A stretch of 7,187 nucleotides of DNA from assembly GCA_002469305.1 (NCBI GenBank), contig DKEY01000050.1, forward strand, positions 11,772 to 18,958, written 5' to 3'. The notes under the pieces were generated by a model that saw only the letters and a program-made list of their open reading frames with translations, ran no database searches and was not told the DNA's origin. This DNA comes from Sulfurospirillum sp. UBA6810. Lineage in GTDB: Bacteria; Campylobacterota; Campylobacteria; Campylobacterales; Sulfurospirillaceae. Of the stretch, positions 1-6,547 are shown in pieces (position 1 is the first letter of the stretch; every line of letters begins with the position of its first letter). Made by a program: the position numbers and the translations under genes.

Positions 1-2
1 TC

Positions 3-1082
3 TTGTATAGAAACAATCTCTCCCCACAAGGGATTAATGAATACTTTAACAACTTTGGCTTAAGACCTGTTACAAACCAAAATCTCAAAGTCTCTGTTTT
101 GGAAAAAGGAGCTGTTGTCTTTCACAAAACTTCATCTCTTGGACAATTTTCTTCTATAAGATACAATGACAGATACTATCTGTACATAGATAATCTCATC
201 TCCAATATACTTCTTGAGAGTAAATACTCAGCAAGACCAAATGATATATTTTGGGTGATTTTTGGAGCAGCTTTGGTGTTGCTTATCTATATATACATCT
301 CTATTCTAAAGAGTATTGAGCCTTTAAAGCAGCTCTCAGGAGAGATAAAAAAGTTTGCTTCAGGGGATATGAATATCAACTGTAAAAGTGATAAAGATGA
401 TGAGATAGCAGAAGTTGCAAATGAATTTGATAAAGCAGCCTCAAAGTTAAATGATTTGATAAGTTCAAGACAACTTTTTTTAAGAACGATAATGCATGAG
501 TTAAAAACTCCCATCGGCAAAGGAAGAATTGTCGCAGAAATGCTTCCTGAAGAAAAATCAAAAAATAGACTCATCAGTATTTTTGAAAGATTAGATTTAC
601 TCATCAATGAATTTTCAAAGCTAGAGCAAATCGTCTCAAAGAACTATTCGATGCAGATAAAAGAGTATGCACTCATCCATGTGGTTGAACATGCGATAGA
701 TTTATTGATGTTAGATGAAGAGAAAAAAGCTTTACATGTAGAGTTGCATCAAAACTCAGATATCAATATAAAAGCTGATTTTGAGTCTTTTGCACTTGCT
801 TTAAAAAATCTCTTTGACAATGCTATAAAATATTCAAGCGATAAAAAAGTCTATATCACTACCATAGAAGATAAAATCTATATAGAAAATTTTGGCAAAG
901 CTTTGGCAATGGATATAGAAGAGTATGAAAAGCCTTTTGTATCGGGAAAAAGTGAGTTAAAACCTGGTCTTGGCTTGGGACTTTATATCGTTAAAAATAT
1001 AGTAAAATTGAATAATTTTAAAATGCAGTATGAATATATAGATGGCAAACATCGGTTTATTATTGATTTGAGTGAAGCATGA
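3..1082 (+). CDS. Sensor histidine kinase, ArsS/RacS type (5' end missing)
   Basis: This is the membrane sensor of a two-component system: it autophosphorylates on histidine and passes the phosphate to a response regulator, probably encoded just upstream. The reading frame is open to the left edge, so the N-terminus, probably including a first membrane helix, is missing; the TTG at position 3 is not a convincing start. Visible residues 1-80 would be a periplasmic sensing domain. A membrane helix spans about 82-102, a HAMP-like linker with charged coiled-coil character covers 103-155, and the H-box MHELKTP has its phospho-acceptor at H165. The N-box FDNAIKY (N273) and the glycine-rich GLGLGL (322-327) belong to the HATPase domain. 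HELKTPI followed by GKGRI resembles the Campylobacterota ArsS/RacS family. From memory, Campylobacter jejuni has racR-racS-recR in this order, which matches the recR neighbour. The signal sensed cannot be read from the sequence. The stop overlaps the recR start (ATGA). Confidence 0.9.
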   Translation: MYRNNLSPQGINEYFNNFGLRPVTNQNLKVSVLEKGAVVFHKTSSLGQFSSIRYNDRYYLYIDNLISNILLESKYSARPNDIFWVIFGAALVLLIYIYISILKSIEPLKQLSGEIKKFASGDMNINCKSDKDDEIAEVANEFDKAASKLNDLISSRQLFLRTIMHELKTPIGKGRIVAEMLPEEKSKNRLISIFERLDLLINEFSKLEQIVSKNYSMQIKEYALIHVVEHAIDLLMLDEEKKALHVELHQNSDINIKADFESFALALKNLFDNAIKYSSDKKVYITTIEDKIYIENFGKALAMDIEEYEKPFVSGKSELKPGLGLGLYIVKNIVKLNNFKMQYEYIDGKHRFIIDLSEA

Positions 1083-1654
1083 AAAGCACTAGAAGTTTAG
1101 AAAAGTTTGATAACCTCGTAGAAGCACTAGGCACTTTACCCTCTGTTGGCAAAAAATCTGCTCTAAGATTTGCTTATCATCTTATCTTGAATGACACTTT
1201 TGCAGCTATGAAAATCTCAAATGCAATTGAGAGTGCTATAAGAAGCGTGAGGCGTTGTGAAAGATGTGGTGGTTTGAGTGAACATGAGATATGTGATATC
1301 TGCCTTGATGAGAGTAGAGATTCGCAAAAACTTTGTATCGTGGAGAGTGCGAAAGATATCCTTGTTTTAGAGGAAAACAACCTCTATGATGGGTTGTATT
1401 TTGTACTCAATAATTTAGAAGATGAAACGATAGAAAAGTTAAAAGATATAGTAAAAGACGAGATATCTGAAATCATCTTTGCACTCACTCCTTCTTTGTC
1501 AAATGATGCGGTGATAATGTTTGTAGAAGATAGATTAAAAGAGTATGAACTTGTGTTTACAAAGATAGCACAAGGTGTACCAACTGGAGTACACCTTGAA
1601 AACGTAGATATGCTTTCTCTTTCAAAAGCGATAAATTCAAGAACTAAAGTGTAG
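1079..1654 (+). CDS. recR: Recombination mediator protein RecR
   Basis: RecR is a cytoplasmic DNA-clamp protein that, with RecO, helps load RecA onto single-stranded DNA covered by SSB. The order of parts fits the family: a helix-hairpin-helix region at about 13-35 (TLPSVGKKSALRFAYHLI), a four-cysteine zinc site (C60, C63, C72, C75; CERC then CDIC), and a Toprim domain from about 84 (LCIVESAKDILVLEE, acidic E89). The end carries the conserved QGVPTGVHLENVD and LSLSKAI stretch, the Campylobacterota version of the family's G-P-G/L-E-D tail. The length of 191 residues is slightly shorter than the roughly 200 of many RecR proteins but looks complete. The start ATG shares ATGA with the kinase stop, which suggests translational coupling; the preceding GAGTGAAG gives only a weak ribosome binding site. 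Pairing with a sensor kinase is probably positional rather than functional. Confidence 0.95.
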   Translation: MKSTRSLEKFDNLVEALGTLPSVGKKSALRFAYHLILNDTFAAMKISNAIESAIRSVRRCERCGGLSEHEICDICLDESRDSQKLCIVESAKDILVLEENNLYDGLYFVLNNLEDETIEKLKDIVKDEISEIIFALTPSLSNDAVIMFVEDRLKEYELVFTKIAQGVPTGVHLENVDMLSLSKAINSRTKV

Positions 1655-1665
1655 AGAACTTTTTT
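1646..1665 (+). terminator. Weak candidate terminator at the recR stop
   Basis: AAAGT (1646-1650) can pair with ACTTT (1658-1662) around a 7-base loop that contains the recR stop codon, and a run of six T follows (1660-1665). The stem has only five pairs, mostly A-T, so it is a marginal intrinsic terminator. It is listed because it is the only U-tract structure after recR before the facing gene. Confidence 0.25.
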
Positions 1666-1673
1666 ATCCAATC

Positions 1674-1760
1674 TCTCATATACCCTGAACAAAGTCCAGA
1701 ATATATTCAATCACTCTTGTGCTTGCACTCTCTTTGAGAAAGCTACTGCTTTGCAGAGAA
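1674..1760. repeat. 87-base direct repeat, copy A
   Basis: This copy matches 1776-1862 at 86 of 87 positions; the difference is A at 1701 versus G at 1803. The repeat period is 102 bases, with 15 unmatched bases (1761-1775) between copies. It contains a palindrome at 1678-1706. Its right end duplicates the last six codons of the acyl-CoA ligase (FSAKQ and stop, minus strand), here separated from that gene. That points to a tandem duplication of the gene's 3' end, or to a repeat that supplied the gene's end. The copies are near-identical, so the event looks recent or is maintained by recombination. Confidence 0.95.
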
Positions 1761-1775
1761 TGTTTCTATTTAATT

Positions 1776-1862
1776 TCTCATATACCCTGAACAAAGTCCA
1801 GAGTATATTCAATCACTCTTGTGCTTGCACTCTCTTTGAGAAAGCTACTGCTTTGCAGAGAA
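1776..1862. repeat. 87-base direct repeat, copy B, overlapping the acyl-CoA ligase 3' end
   Basis: This is the second copy of the repeat. It covers the last six codons of the minus-strand acyl-CoA ligase (1845-1862) and the following 69 bases. Besides the main palindrome (1780-1808) it includes GTGCTTGCAC, a small 4-bp palindrome, and AAAGC / GCTTT arms (1841-1854) around the ligase stop codon. Whether the unit is also dispersed elsewhere in the genome cannot be seen from this window. Confidence 0.95.
1780..1808 (-). other. REP-like stem-loop after the acyl-CoA ligase gene
   Basis: In minus-strand RNA the arms ATATACTCTGGAC and GTTCAGGGTATAT pair over 13 positions around a TTT loop, with two G·U wobbles and no mismatch. 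On the plus strand those two positions are A·C mismatches, so the structure fits transcripts of the ligase gene better than those of recR. The same hairpin occurs in copy A at 1678-1706, where C1803:G becomes U:G. No U-run follows, so it is not a standard intrinsic terminator. It could act as a 3' mRNA stabiliser or be a REP-type palindromic element. The core resembles in style the CCTGAAC…CAGG palindromes repeated in many bacterial genomes; that is an inference. Confidence 0.6.
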
Positions 1863-3455
1863 ATTTTCTCTAAGAGCTTTTTTATTGATTTTACCAACAC
1901 TTGTTTTATCAATACTGGCAACAAATTTTACTTTTAAAAGCATACTTTCACGTGCCATGATACCTTTTTTGATAAACTCTTTGGCAAAAGAGAGGATCTC
2001 TTTTTCTTCAGTTTCTTTGTTGGTTACTACAAGTGCAAGTGGGCGTTCTCCCCATCTCTCATCTGGCATGGAGATAACAGCAACTTCACTTACATTTGGA
2101 TGTTGATTGATGATGTCTTCGAGTTCAAGTGAACTTACCCACTCTCCACCCACTTTGATGATATCTTTTGTTCGATCAGTTATCTTTATAAAGCTTTTTT
2201 CATTGATATTTGCAACATCTCCTGTATGTAGATAACCGCCTTTCCAAAGATTTTTAGAATTTTTTTCATCTTTAAAATAGCCTGCAGTTAGCCAAGGAGC
2301 CCTCACGACAATTTCACCTGTATCCTCACCATTGTGACGTATCTCTTTCATCTCTTCATCAACAATTTTTGCTTCAACAAAGGCGAGTGTTTTTCCTGTT
2401 TTGACACGGATATCACACTGAGTATCTATATCGAGTTCAAGCTCTTCTTTACTTAGTTTTGCAAGGCTTAAGATAGGGCAGGTTTCACTCATGCCATAGC
2501 CTGTAAAGATATCTATACCCATCAAAAGAGCTTTTTTACACATAGCTTTTGGTAGTGCTGCCCCACCGATGATAACTTTCCATTTTGATAGGTCCATATT
2601 TTCCATCTTAGGGTTTGATAGAAGCATATGTAAGATAGTTGGAACACAGTGAGAAAAAGTGACTTTCTCTTTTTCTATAAGTTCTAGTAGTAAATCGGGG
2701 ATATATTTTCCCGGATAAACTTGTTTAACACCAAGCAAGGTAGCAACATATGGTAGCCCCCACGCATGAACATGAAACATAGGAGTTATAGGCATATATA
2801 CATCATCTTCGTGGAAATTTCCTTGATAGATTGATGCATTTAATGAGGTGCTAACACCTAAAGTATGAAGTACAAGTTGTCTATGGGTAAAGTAAACACC
2901 TTTTGGCATACCTGTTGTTCCTGTGGTATAAAAAGTTGTTGCACGTGTATTTTCACTAAAATCAGGAAAATCATACAAGGTCTCTTGTTTGCTGAGCAAC
3001 TCTTCATACTCACCATATACATTTTCAAGTGAAGTGTTTTCATCTTCGCTTATAAGAATGTAGTTTTTAACGGTATCAATTCTACCTTTTATCTGTTCGA
3101 TTATCGGTAAAAAATCTTTATGTATAAAGATGATATCATCTTCTGCATGGTCTATTGTATAGAGAATTTGTTCAGGTGATAATCTTACATTGATCATATG
3201 TAAAATCGCACCTATCATAGGAATAGCAAAATAGAGTTCTAAATATCTGTGAGAGTCATAATCCATAACAGCTATTGTATCGCCTTGTTTTACACCCATG
3301 CTTGTGAGTAAATTTGCTAGTTTTGCTACTCTTTGGTGAAACTCTTGATATGTTATTCTGATTTGGTCTTTGTAAACTATCTCTTGATTTGGATTGTATC
3401 TACTTGGATTTTGGAGAATGTTTTTGATAAGTAATTGATAATTATCAGTTTGCAT
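1845..3455 (-). CDS. Fatty-acid–CoA ligase, AlkK-like (medium/long chain)
   Basis: This is an adenylate-forming enzyme that activates a fatty acid with ATP to an acyl-adenylate and transfers it to coenzyme A. All ANL-superfamily motifs are present: the phosphate loop YTTGTTGMPKG (176-186), the MFHVHAWG substrate-side stretch (226-233), GYGMSET (319-325), YLHTGD (408-413), the hinge DRTKDIIKVGGEW (427-439), and the C-terminal lysine K522 in KTSVGKINK. MFHVHAWG, INVRLSPEQ and DIIKVGGEWVSSLELE resemble the AlkK medium-chain acyl-CoA synthetase group more than FadD, so medium to long chains are the likely substrates; chain length is not provable here. The length of 536 residues is normal. The ATG is preceded by AAGGA with suitable spacing. 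The gene follows aroE after 10 bases and is probably the last gene of the unit. Its final six codons lie inside a duplicated repeat, yet the protein end looks intact. No beta-oxidation gene is in the window. Confidence 0.9.
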   Translation of the reverse strand: MQTDNYQLLIKNILQNPSRYNPNQEIVYKDQIRITYQEFHQRVAKLANLLTSMGVKQGDTIAVMDYDSHRYLELYFAIPMIGAILHMINVRLSPEQILYTIDHAEDDIIFIHKDFLPIIEQIKGRIDTVKNYILISEDENTSLENVYGEYEELLSKQETLYDFPDFSENTRATTFYTTGTTGMPKGVYFTHRQLVLHTLGVSTSLNASIYQGNFHEDDVYMPITPMFHVHAWGLPYVATLLGVKQVYPGKYIPDLLLELIEKEKVTFSHCVPTILHMLLSNPKMENMDLSKWKVIIGGAALPKAMCKKALLMGIDIFTGYGMSETCPILSLAKLSKEELELDIDTQCDIRVKTGKTLAFVEAKIVDEEMKEIRHNGEDTGEIVVRAPWLTAGYFKDEKNSKNLWKGGYLHTGDVANINEKSFIKITDRTKDIIKVGGEWVSSLELEDIINQHPNVSEVAVISMPDERWGERPLALVVTNKETEEKEILSFAKEFIKKGIMARESMLLKVKFVASIDKTSVGKINKKALRENFSAKQ

Positions 3456-3462
3456 ATGTCTT

Positions 3463-3467
3463 TCCTT
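3463..3467 (-). promoter_or_regulatory. Ribosome binding site of the acyl-CoA ligase, overlapping the aroE stop
   Basis: AAGGA lies 7 bases before the ATG and shares its first two bases with the aroE stop codon (TAAGGA). The same arrangement, stop codon merged with the next gene's binding site, is seen at the glyA/DUF1882 junction. It favours translation re-starting by the terminating ribosome. Confidence 0.7.
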
Positions 3468-4257
3468 ATAATTTAAAAGCTTTTTTCATGGAAGTTTCTA
3501 TCTGTGTTAGATTAAATTTGTTATCATAAAAGAGGTTAAAAGCAAGCACGCCTTGGTACAAAAGCATATCAGCACCATCTTTACATGTAAGATTGTTTTT
3601 GTGCGCCAATTGTAAAAAAGGAGTTGGTTTATTGTAAATGACATCAAAAGCAAATTTGGCATTTTTCATAAGAGCGCTTAGCATACTTTCTTGCAGTGGA
3701 AGAGTCTCATCACTCAAACCAGCAGAAGTTGTATTGATAATCAAATCGAACTTTGCTATATCAAAACTTTCCCAATCATAAGCTTCAAAGTCATTGTTAA
3801 GAAAAAAATCTATCCTGTTTTTTGAGCGATTTAGTATCGTTGGGTGTATATTTTTATCCCTTAAAATTGTAGCGATAGCTTTAGCAGTACCACCAGCGCC
3901 AAGTATAAGTGCATTGTTGATTTTACCAAAGGATTCGATAGCTTTATAAAATCCAGGAGCATCCGTGTTGTAGCCTATAACTTTATCACCCTTTTTTACC
4001 AAAGTATTTACAGCACCTATCATACTAGCAAAACTATCGACTGCATCACTTTGATACAAGGCTACTTCTTTATGTGGCACAGTTACATTTGCTCCATCAA
4101 GTTTGATAGCATGAAATGTATCCATAAGCGTGGAAGGGTCTTCTATACGAGTTCTTATATAGCAAGCATCAAGGTTTAAATCATTGATAGTGATATTATG
4201 CATCTTGGGAGAAATTGAGTGGGAAACGGGATTTCCAAATATAGAAAACAGTTTCAT
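3466..4257 (-). CDS. aroE: Shikimate dehydrogenase (NADP+)
   Basis: AroE reduces 3-dehydroshikimate to shikimate with NADPH, the fourth step of the shikimate pathway in the cytoplasm. The N-terminal substrate domain shows GNPVSHSISP (8-17), ANVTVPHKE with catalytic K63, and IGAVNTL (80-86). YNTDAPGF (96-103) carries catalytic D99. The Rossmann part has LGAGGTAKA (119-127) and NRSKNR (143-148), the latter consistent with NADP preference. NTTSAG (175-180) and DGADMLLYQG with Q235 close the active site. The length of 263 residues is typical for Campylobacterota AroE. The ATG has a strong AAGGAG site 9 bases upstream. It sits downstream of trpE, so one unit would hold a chorismate-forming and a chorismate-using enzyme. 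The two are separated by an 81-base structured gap and are not directly overlapping. Confidence 0.96.
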   Translation of the reverse strand: MKLFSIFGNPVSHSISPKMHNITINDLNLDACYIRTRIEDPSTLMDTFHAIKLDGANVTVPHKEVALYQSDAVDSFASMIGAVNTLVKKGDKVIGYNTDAPGFYKAIESFGKINNALILGAGGTAKAIATILRDKNIHPTILNRSKNRIDFFLNNDFEAYDWESFDIAKFDLIINTTSAGLSDETLPLQESMLSALMKNAKFAFDVIYNKPTPFLQLAHKNNLTCKDGADMLLYQGVLAFNLFYDNKFNLTQIETSMKKAFKL

Positions 4258-4266
4258 ACTAACTGT

Positions 4267-4272
4267 CTCCTT
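4267..4272 (-). promoter_or_regulatory. Strong ribosome binding site of aroE
   Basis: AAGGAG lies 9 bases before the aroE ATG and confirms that start. It lies only two bases from the 3' foot of the 11-bp stem at 4275-4316. Weak pairs (U·G, U-A, U-A, U·G) between 4318-4321 and 4270-4273 could extend the stem into the site after one mismatch. Confidence 0.8.
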
Positions 4273-4274
4273 CT

Positions 4275-4316
4275 TGCCTTAGCGATGCCAAGCCAATAAA
4301 TCCTCTCGCTAAAGCA
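4275..4316 (-). promoter_or_regulatory. 11-bp stem-loop in the trpE–aroE gap, next to the aroE ribosome binding site
   Basis: In minus-strand RNA, TGCTTTAGCGA (4316-4306) pairs with TCGCTAAGGCA (4285-4275) over 11 positions, one of them a U·G wobble, around a 20-base loop. On the plus strand that wobble is a C·A mismatch, so the pairing favours the strand of the operon. No U-run follows, so it is not a plain terminator. It may modulate aroE translation or protect mRNA ends after cleavage. The same 81 bases can also be read as either of two 26-codon frames (4259..4339 and 4254..4334), neither of which I recognise. Confidence 0.55.
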
Positions 4317-4338
4317 CAAAACAAGTTTTTGCATAGCA

Positions 4339-5751
4339 TTATTTTGATAAGTCTTTGAGAGAACTTGTCATCGCTCCAAGTTTATTTGTAACTTCTAAGT
4401 ACTCAAGCTCAGGTTTACTATCTGCTACCACACCAGCTCCTGCTTGAAAGATGATTTTTTCATCATCAAGATAAGCCGTTCTTATCATGATAGCACTGTC
4501 CATATTTCCATCAAATCCAAAGTATCCAACAGCGCCACTATAAAAGCTACGTTTGATTCCTTCAAATTCACTGATAAGCTCCATCGCTCTTATCTTTGGA
4601 GTTCCTGTCATCGTACCTGCTGTAAAAGTTGCTGTAAAGAGGTCAAACATATCATGTTTTTCATCAAGCTCCGCACCCACATCACTCACTAGATGCATAA
4701 CATGGGAGTATCTCTCAACTCGCATCATATCAGTAACTTTTACGCTACCTACTTTGGCAACTTTGCCTACATCATTACGTCCTAAATCTATAAGCATAAG
4801 GTGTTCAGCTTTCTCTTTTTCATCGTTTAAAAGTTCAGTTTCATATGCCTTGTCTCTTTCATAGGTACTACCACGTTTTCTTGTTCCTGCAATTGGTCTG
4901 AGTGTTATATGATTATCTTTAAGTGCTACCATCACTTCAGGAGAACTCCCGATGATAGCGAACTTATCATAATTTAAAAAGAACATATATGGAGAAGGGT
5001 TTTTGTTTCTTAGTATTCTATAAAAACTAAGTCTATCTATATTTGCAAACTGTGTAAATCTGTTTGACATGAGGATTTGGAAAACATCACCACTGCGTAT
5101 CCTCTCTTTTGATTTTGCAACCATATCAAAGAACTTCTCTTTTGTAAAAGCAAAAGTTCCTTTTTCTGTATTAATTTCACTTTTAGTGATATGGATATAC
5201 TCGTGTGGTTCTTTTAAAACTTGTTCGATTTCATCAAGCTTATGAGCAAGAGATTCTATAAAAGTATGGATAGTGAGAGTATTTGACTTGTGTGAAAAAG
5301 TACAGATAAGTTTTGGGCGCATCAAATCTATATCTGGGATATCAATTTCGCTTTGAAGCGTGTCCATCTGCCTTTTGAGTCTAGGTTCAAATACTTTAAC
5401 AGCGTCATAGCCAATATAACCTATAAAACCATCAATAAATCCTACATGTAACTCTTTTTCATACTCTTTATACTCTTGGGTATCAATCTCTTTATACCTT
5501 TTTTTGAGATAATTAAAAGGATTTGCTCCCAAATCTGTTGTCGTTTGAGTTTCATCTGTATGCGTTGCTATACCATTTTTTAAAACAACTCTTTCACGAG
5601 CACCGATAAATAAAAAGCTATAATTTCCACCCTCAGAGTTTATAGCACTCTCAAAAAGAAATGTGAGTTCATCTTCAAAGTAAGTTTTGAGTTTACTGAA
5701 GATAGTTATGGGTGTCAGTTGATCAAATAGAATTTTTTTAGAGTGAAGCAC
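4339..5751 (-). CDS. trpE: Anthranilate synthase component I
   Basis: TrpE converts chorismate to anthranilate, the first step to tryptophan, using ammonia delivered by the glutaminase partner TrpG, which is not in this window and not fused here. The N-terminal domain holds LFES (32-35), the family's LLES-type element for tryptophan feedback, followed by EGGNYSF. NPSPYMFF (251-258) forms the other side of the inhibitor site. Catalytic-domain motifs are PIAGTRKRG (286-294), HLMLIDLGRND (317-327), the YSHVMHLVS region (348-356), FTAGTMTGTPKIRAMELI (376-393), YSGAVGYFGFDGNMDSA (404-420) and QAGAGVVADS (436-445). With 470 residues it is normal for a stand-alone TrpE. The start is GTG, two bases after the SPOR gene stop. 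No other start codon lies upstream in frame before a stop, and LFES then falls at the expected distance. The feedback motifs distinguish it from PabB, the main alternative. The start codon lies in a hairpin loop. Confidence 0.95.
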   Translation of the reverse strand: MLHSKKILFDQLTPITIFSKLKTYFEDELTFLFESAINSEGGNYSFLFIGARERVVLKNGIATHTDETQTTTDLGANPFNYLKKRYKEIDTQEYKEYEKELHVGFIDGFIGYIGYDAVKVFEPRLKRQMDTLQSEIDIPDIDLMRPKLICTFSHKSNTLTIHTFIESLAHKLDEIEQVLKEPHEYIHITKSEINTEKGTFAFTKEKFFDMVAKSKERIRSGDVFQILMSNRFTQFANIDRLSFYRILRNKNPSPYMFFLNYDKFAIIGSSPEVMVALKDNHITLRPIAGTRKRGSTYERDKAYETELLNDEKEKAEHLMLIDLGRNDVGKVAKVGSVKVTDMMRVERYSHVMHLVSDVGAELDEKHDMFDLFTATFTAGTMTGTPKIRAMELISEFEGIKRSFYSGAVGYFGFDGNMDSAIMIRTAYLDDEKIIFQAGAGVVADSKPELEYLEVTNKLGAMTSSLKDLSK

Positions 5752-5766
5752 GGTTACTTCACTCTA
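5739..5766 (-). promoter_or_regulatory. Perfect 10-bp hairpin holding the SPOR stop and trpE start in its loop
   Basis: In minus-strand RNA, TAGAGTGAAG (5766-5757) pairs perfectly with CTTCACTCTA (5748-5739). The 8-base loop TAACCGTG is exactly the SPOR stop codon, CC, and the GTG start of trpE. The only candidate Shine-Dalgarno bases for trpE (GTGAAG) are inside the 5' arm. The structure should hinder independent initiation and make trpE depend on ribosomes finishing the SPOR gene; this function is inferred. Confidence 0.7.
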
Positions 5767-6470
5767 TATATAAATGCATCTTTATTGATATTTGCTTTAA
5801 TATCTGCTAAAACATTTTTTGCATCAGTTGTATTTGTATAAGGTCCTACTAAAATCTTTGTAACTTTTGTATCTTTTACCGTAATTGGCAAGAGTCTGTA
5901 CTCGTAGTTTTTAGTAGATAAAGAGGATAAAAACTTTTTATCTGGAGTCGCTTTTGATGTTGCTCCAACTTGGATATAGATACCAGTTGTTGCAATAGTA
6001 CCATTTGATTTTGTTGTAGTTGTAGCCACGGCAGGTTGTACAGTTTTTACTTCTTGTTTTATTACAGGAGCTTTTGGTTGGACAACAGGTGCTACTACCG
6101 GGGCAACAGCTTCTTGTACTTTTTCAACAACAGGCTGTACATCTTCTTGTTTTTTTATCTCTTTTTCTTTGAGACTTTTTACCATCTCTTCAAAACTCTC
6201 TTTTTTATCAGCCTCTTCGATGATAGGAACTTGTTTGAAGAGTTGGTCATCTTTTGGCGTTTCAACTTCTTTGACTATCGGTTCAGGAGGTAGTACTAAT
6301 TTAGTATTTTGAGTGCTTTGTTCAGGTTTATTTATAACCTTCATTACAACTAACACAAGTAAAAATACAACAATAGCTAATGCAGCTATCACTAAAATAC
6401 GTTTTGTTTTTAACAACTTATTGTCATCTTTTTCTAAAACAATATCGCTAAGTTCGTTTTTATCTTCCAT
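5754..6470 (-). CDS. SPOR-domain protein, bitopic inner-membrane (FtsN-like layout)
   Basis: This is probably a cell-envelope protein that binds glycan strands stripped of stem peptides at the division septum. With the chosen start it has 238 residues: a charged cytoplasmic tail (1-24), one membrane helix (about 25-46, ILVIAALAIVVFLLVLVV), a long periplasmic stalk rich in P, V, A, K and E (about 47-162), and a SPOR domain (163-238). That domain begins GIYIQVGATSK and includes KILVGPYTNTTDAKNVLADI. This is the layout of FtsN and other SPOR proteins, but no FtsN-specific essential segment can be assigned. The start at 6470 is preferred over the in-frame ATG at 6512 because AGGGAG stands 5 bases before it, while the upstream ATG has no good site. 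It follows the DUF1882 gene by 83 bases and precedes trpE by two bases, a pairing that looks translational rather than metabolic. Confidence 0.88.
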   Translation of the reverse strand: MEDKNELSDIVLEKDDNKLLKTKRILVIAALAIVVFLLVLVVMKVINKPEQSTQNTKLVLPPEPIVKEVETPKDDQLFKQVPIIEEADKKESFEEMVKSLKEKEIKKQEDVQPVVEKVQEAVAPVVAPVVQPKAPVIKQEVKTVQPAVATTTTKSNGTIATTGIYIQVGATSKATPDKKFLSSLSTKNYEYRLLPITVKDTKVTKILVGPYTNTTDAKNVLADIKANINKDAFIYRVK

Positions 6471-6475
6471 ACCAA

Positions 6476-6481
6476 CTCCCT
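6476..6481 (-). promoter_or_regulatory. Ribosome binding site deciding the SPOR protein start
   Basis: AGGGAG, preceded by an A-run, lies 5 bases before the ATG at 6470. The alternative in-frame ATG at 6512 is preceded only by GGTGG and AT-rich bases. This supports the shorter 238-residue protein. Confidence 0.7.
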
Positions 6482-6547
6482 TTTTTATCTTTAACTCTTC
6501 ATTATCAAGCATTATTCATACCACCAAATACAATTTCACAAACACTA

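Noticed and set aside
1780..1808. Standard intrinsic terminator for the acyl-CoA ligase or recR
   Set aside because: No U-run follows the stem on either strand, so it was listed as a structural or REP-like element instead.
1674..1862. CRISPR-like repeat pair
   Set aside because: Only two 87-base units with a 15-base interval and overlap with coding sequence; the size and layout do not fit a CRISPR array, and no cas gene is present.
4444..4864. Open frames on the plus strand inside trpE, and similar plus-strand frames inside the SPOR and acyl-CoA ligase genes
   Set aside because: They lie opposite clear protein families, lack recognisable domains or binding sites, and have composition expected of antisense frames.
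5731..5766. T-run (5732-5739) beside the SPOR/trpE hairpin as a terminator
   Set aside because: On the plus strand the T-run precedes the stem, and on the minus strand it is an A-run after it, so neither orientation gives stem followed by U-tract.
6036..6180. Repetitive VP/VV/KP-rich stretch of the SPOR protein as a separate repeat element
   Set aside because: It is an ordinary low-complexity periplasmic stalk encoded in one frame, without exact DNA repeats of note.
6501..6506. GATAAT on the minus strand as a possible -10 box before the SPOR gene
   Set aside because: One near-match hexamer in AT-rich DNA with no supporting upstream element; it lies close to the start and is not enough to call a promoter.
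6471..6512. In-frame 14-residue N-terminal extension of the SPOR protein starting at 6512
   Set aside because: The ATG at 6470 has AGGGAG at good spacing, while the upstream ATG lacks a convincing site and would add a charged stretch with no domain.
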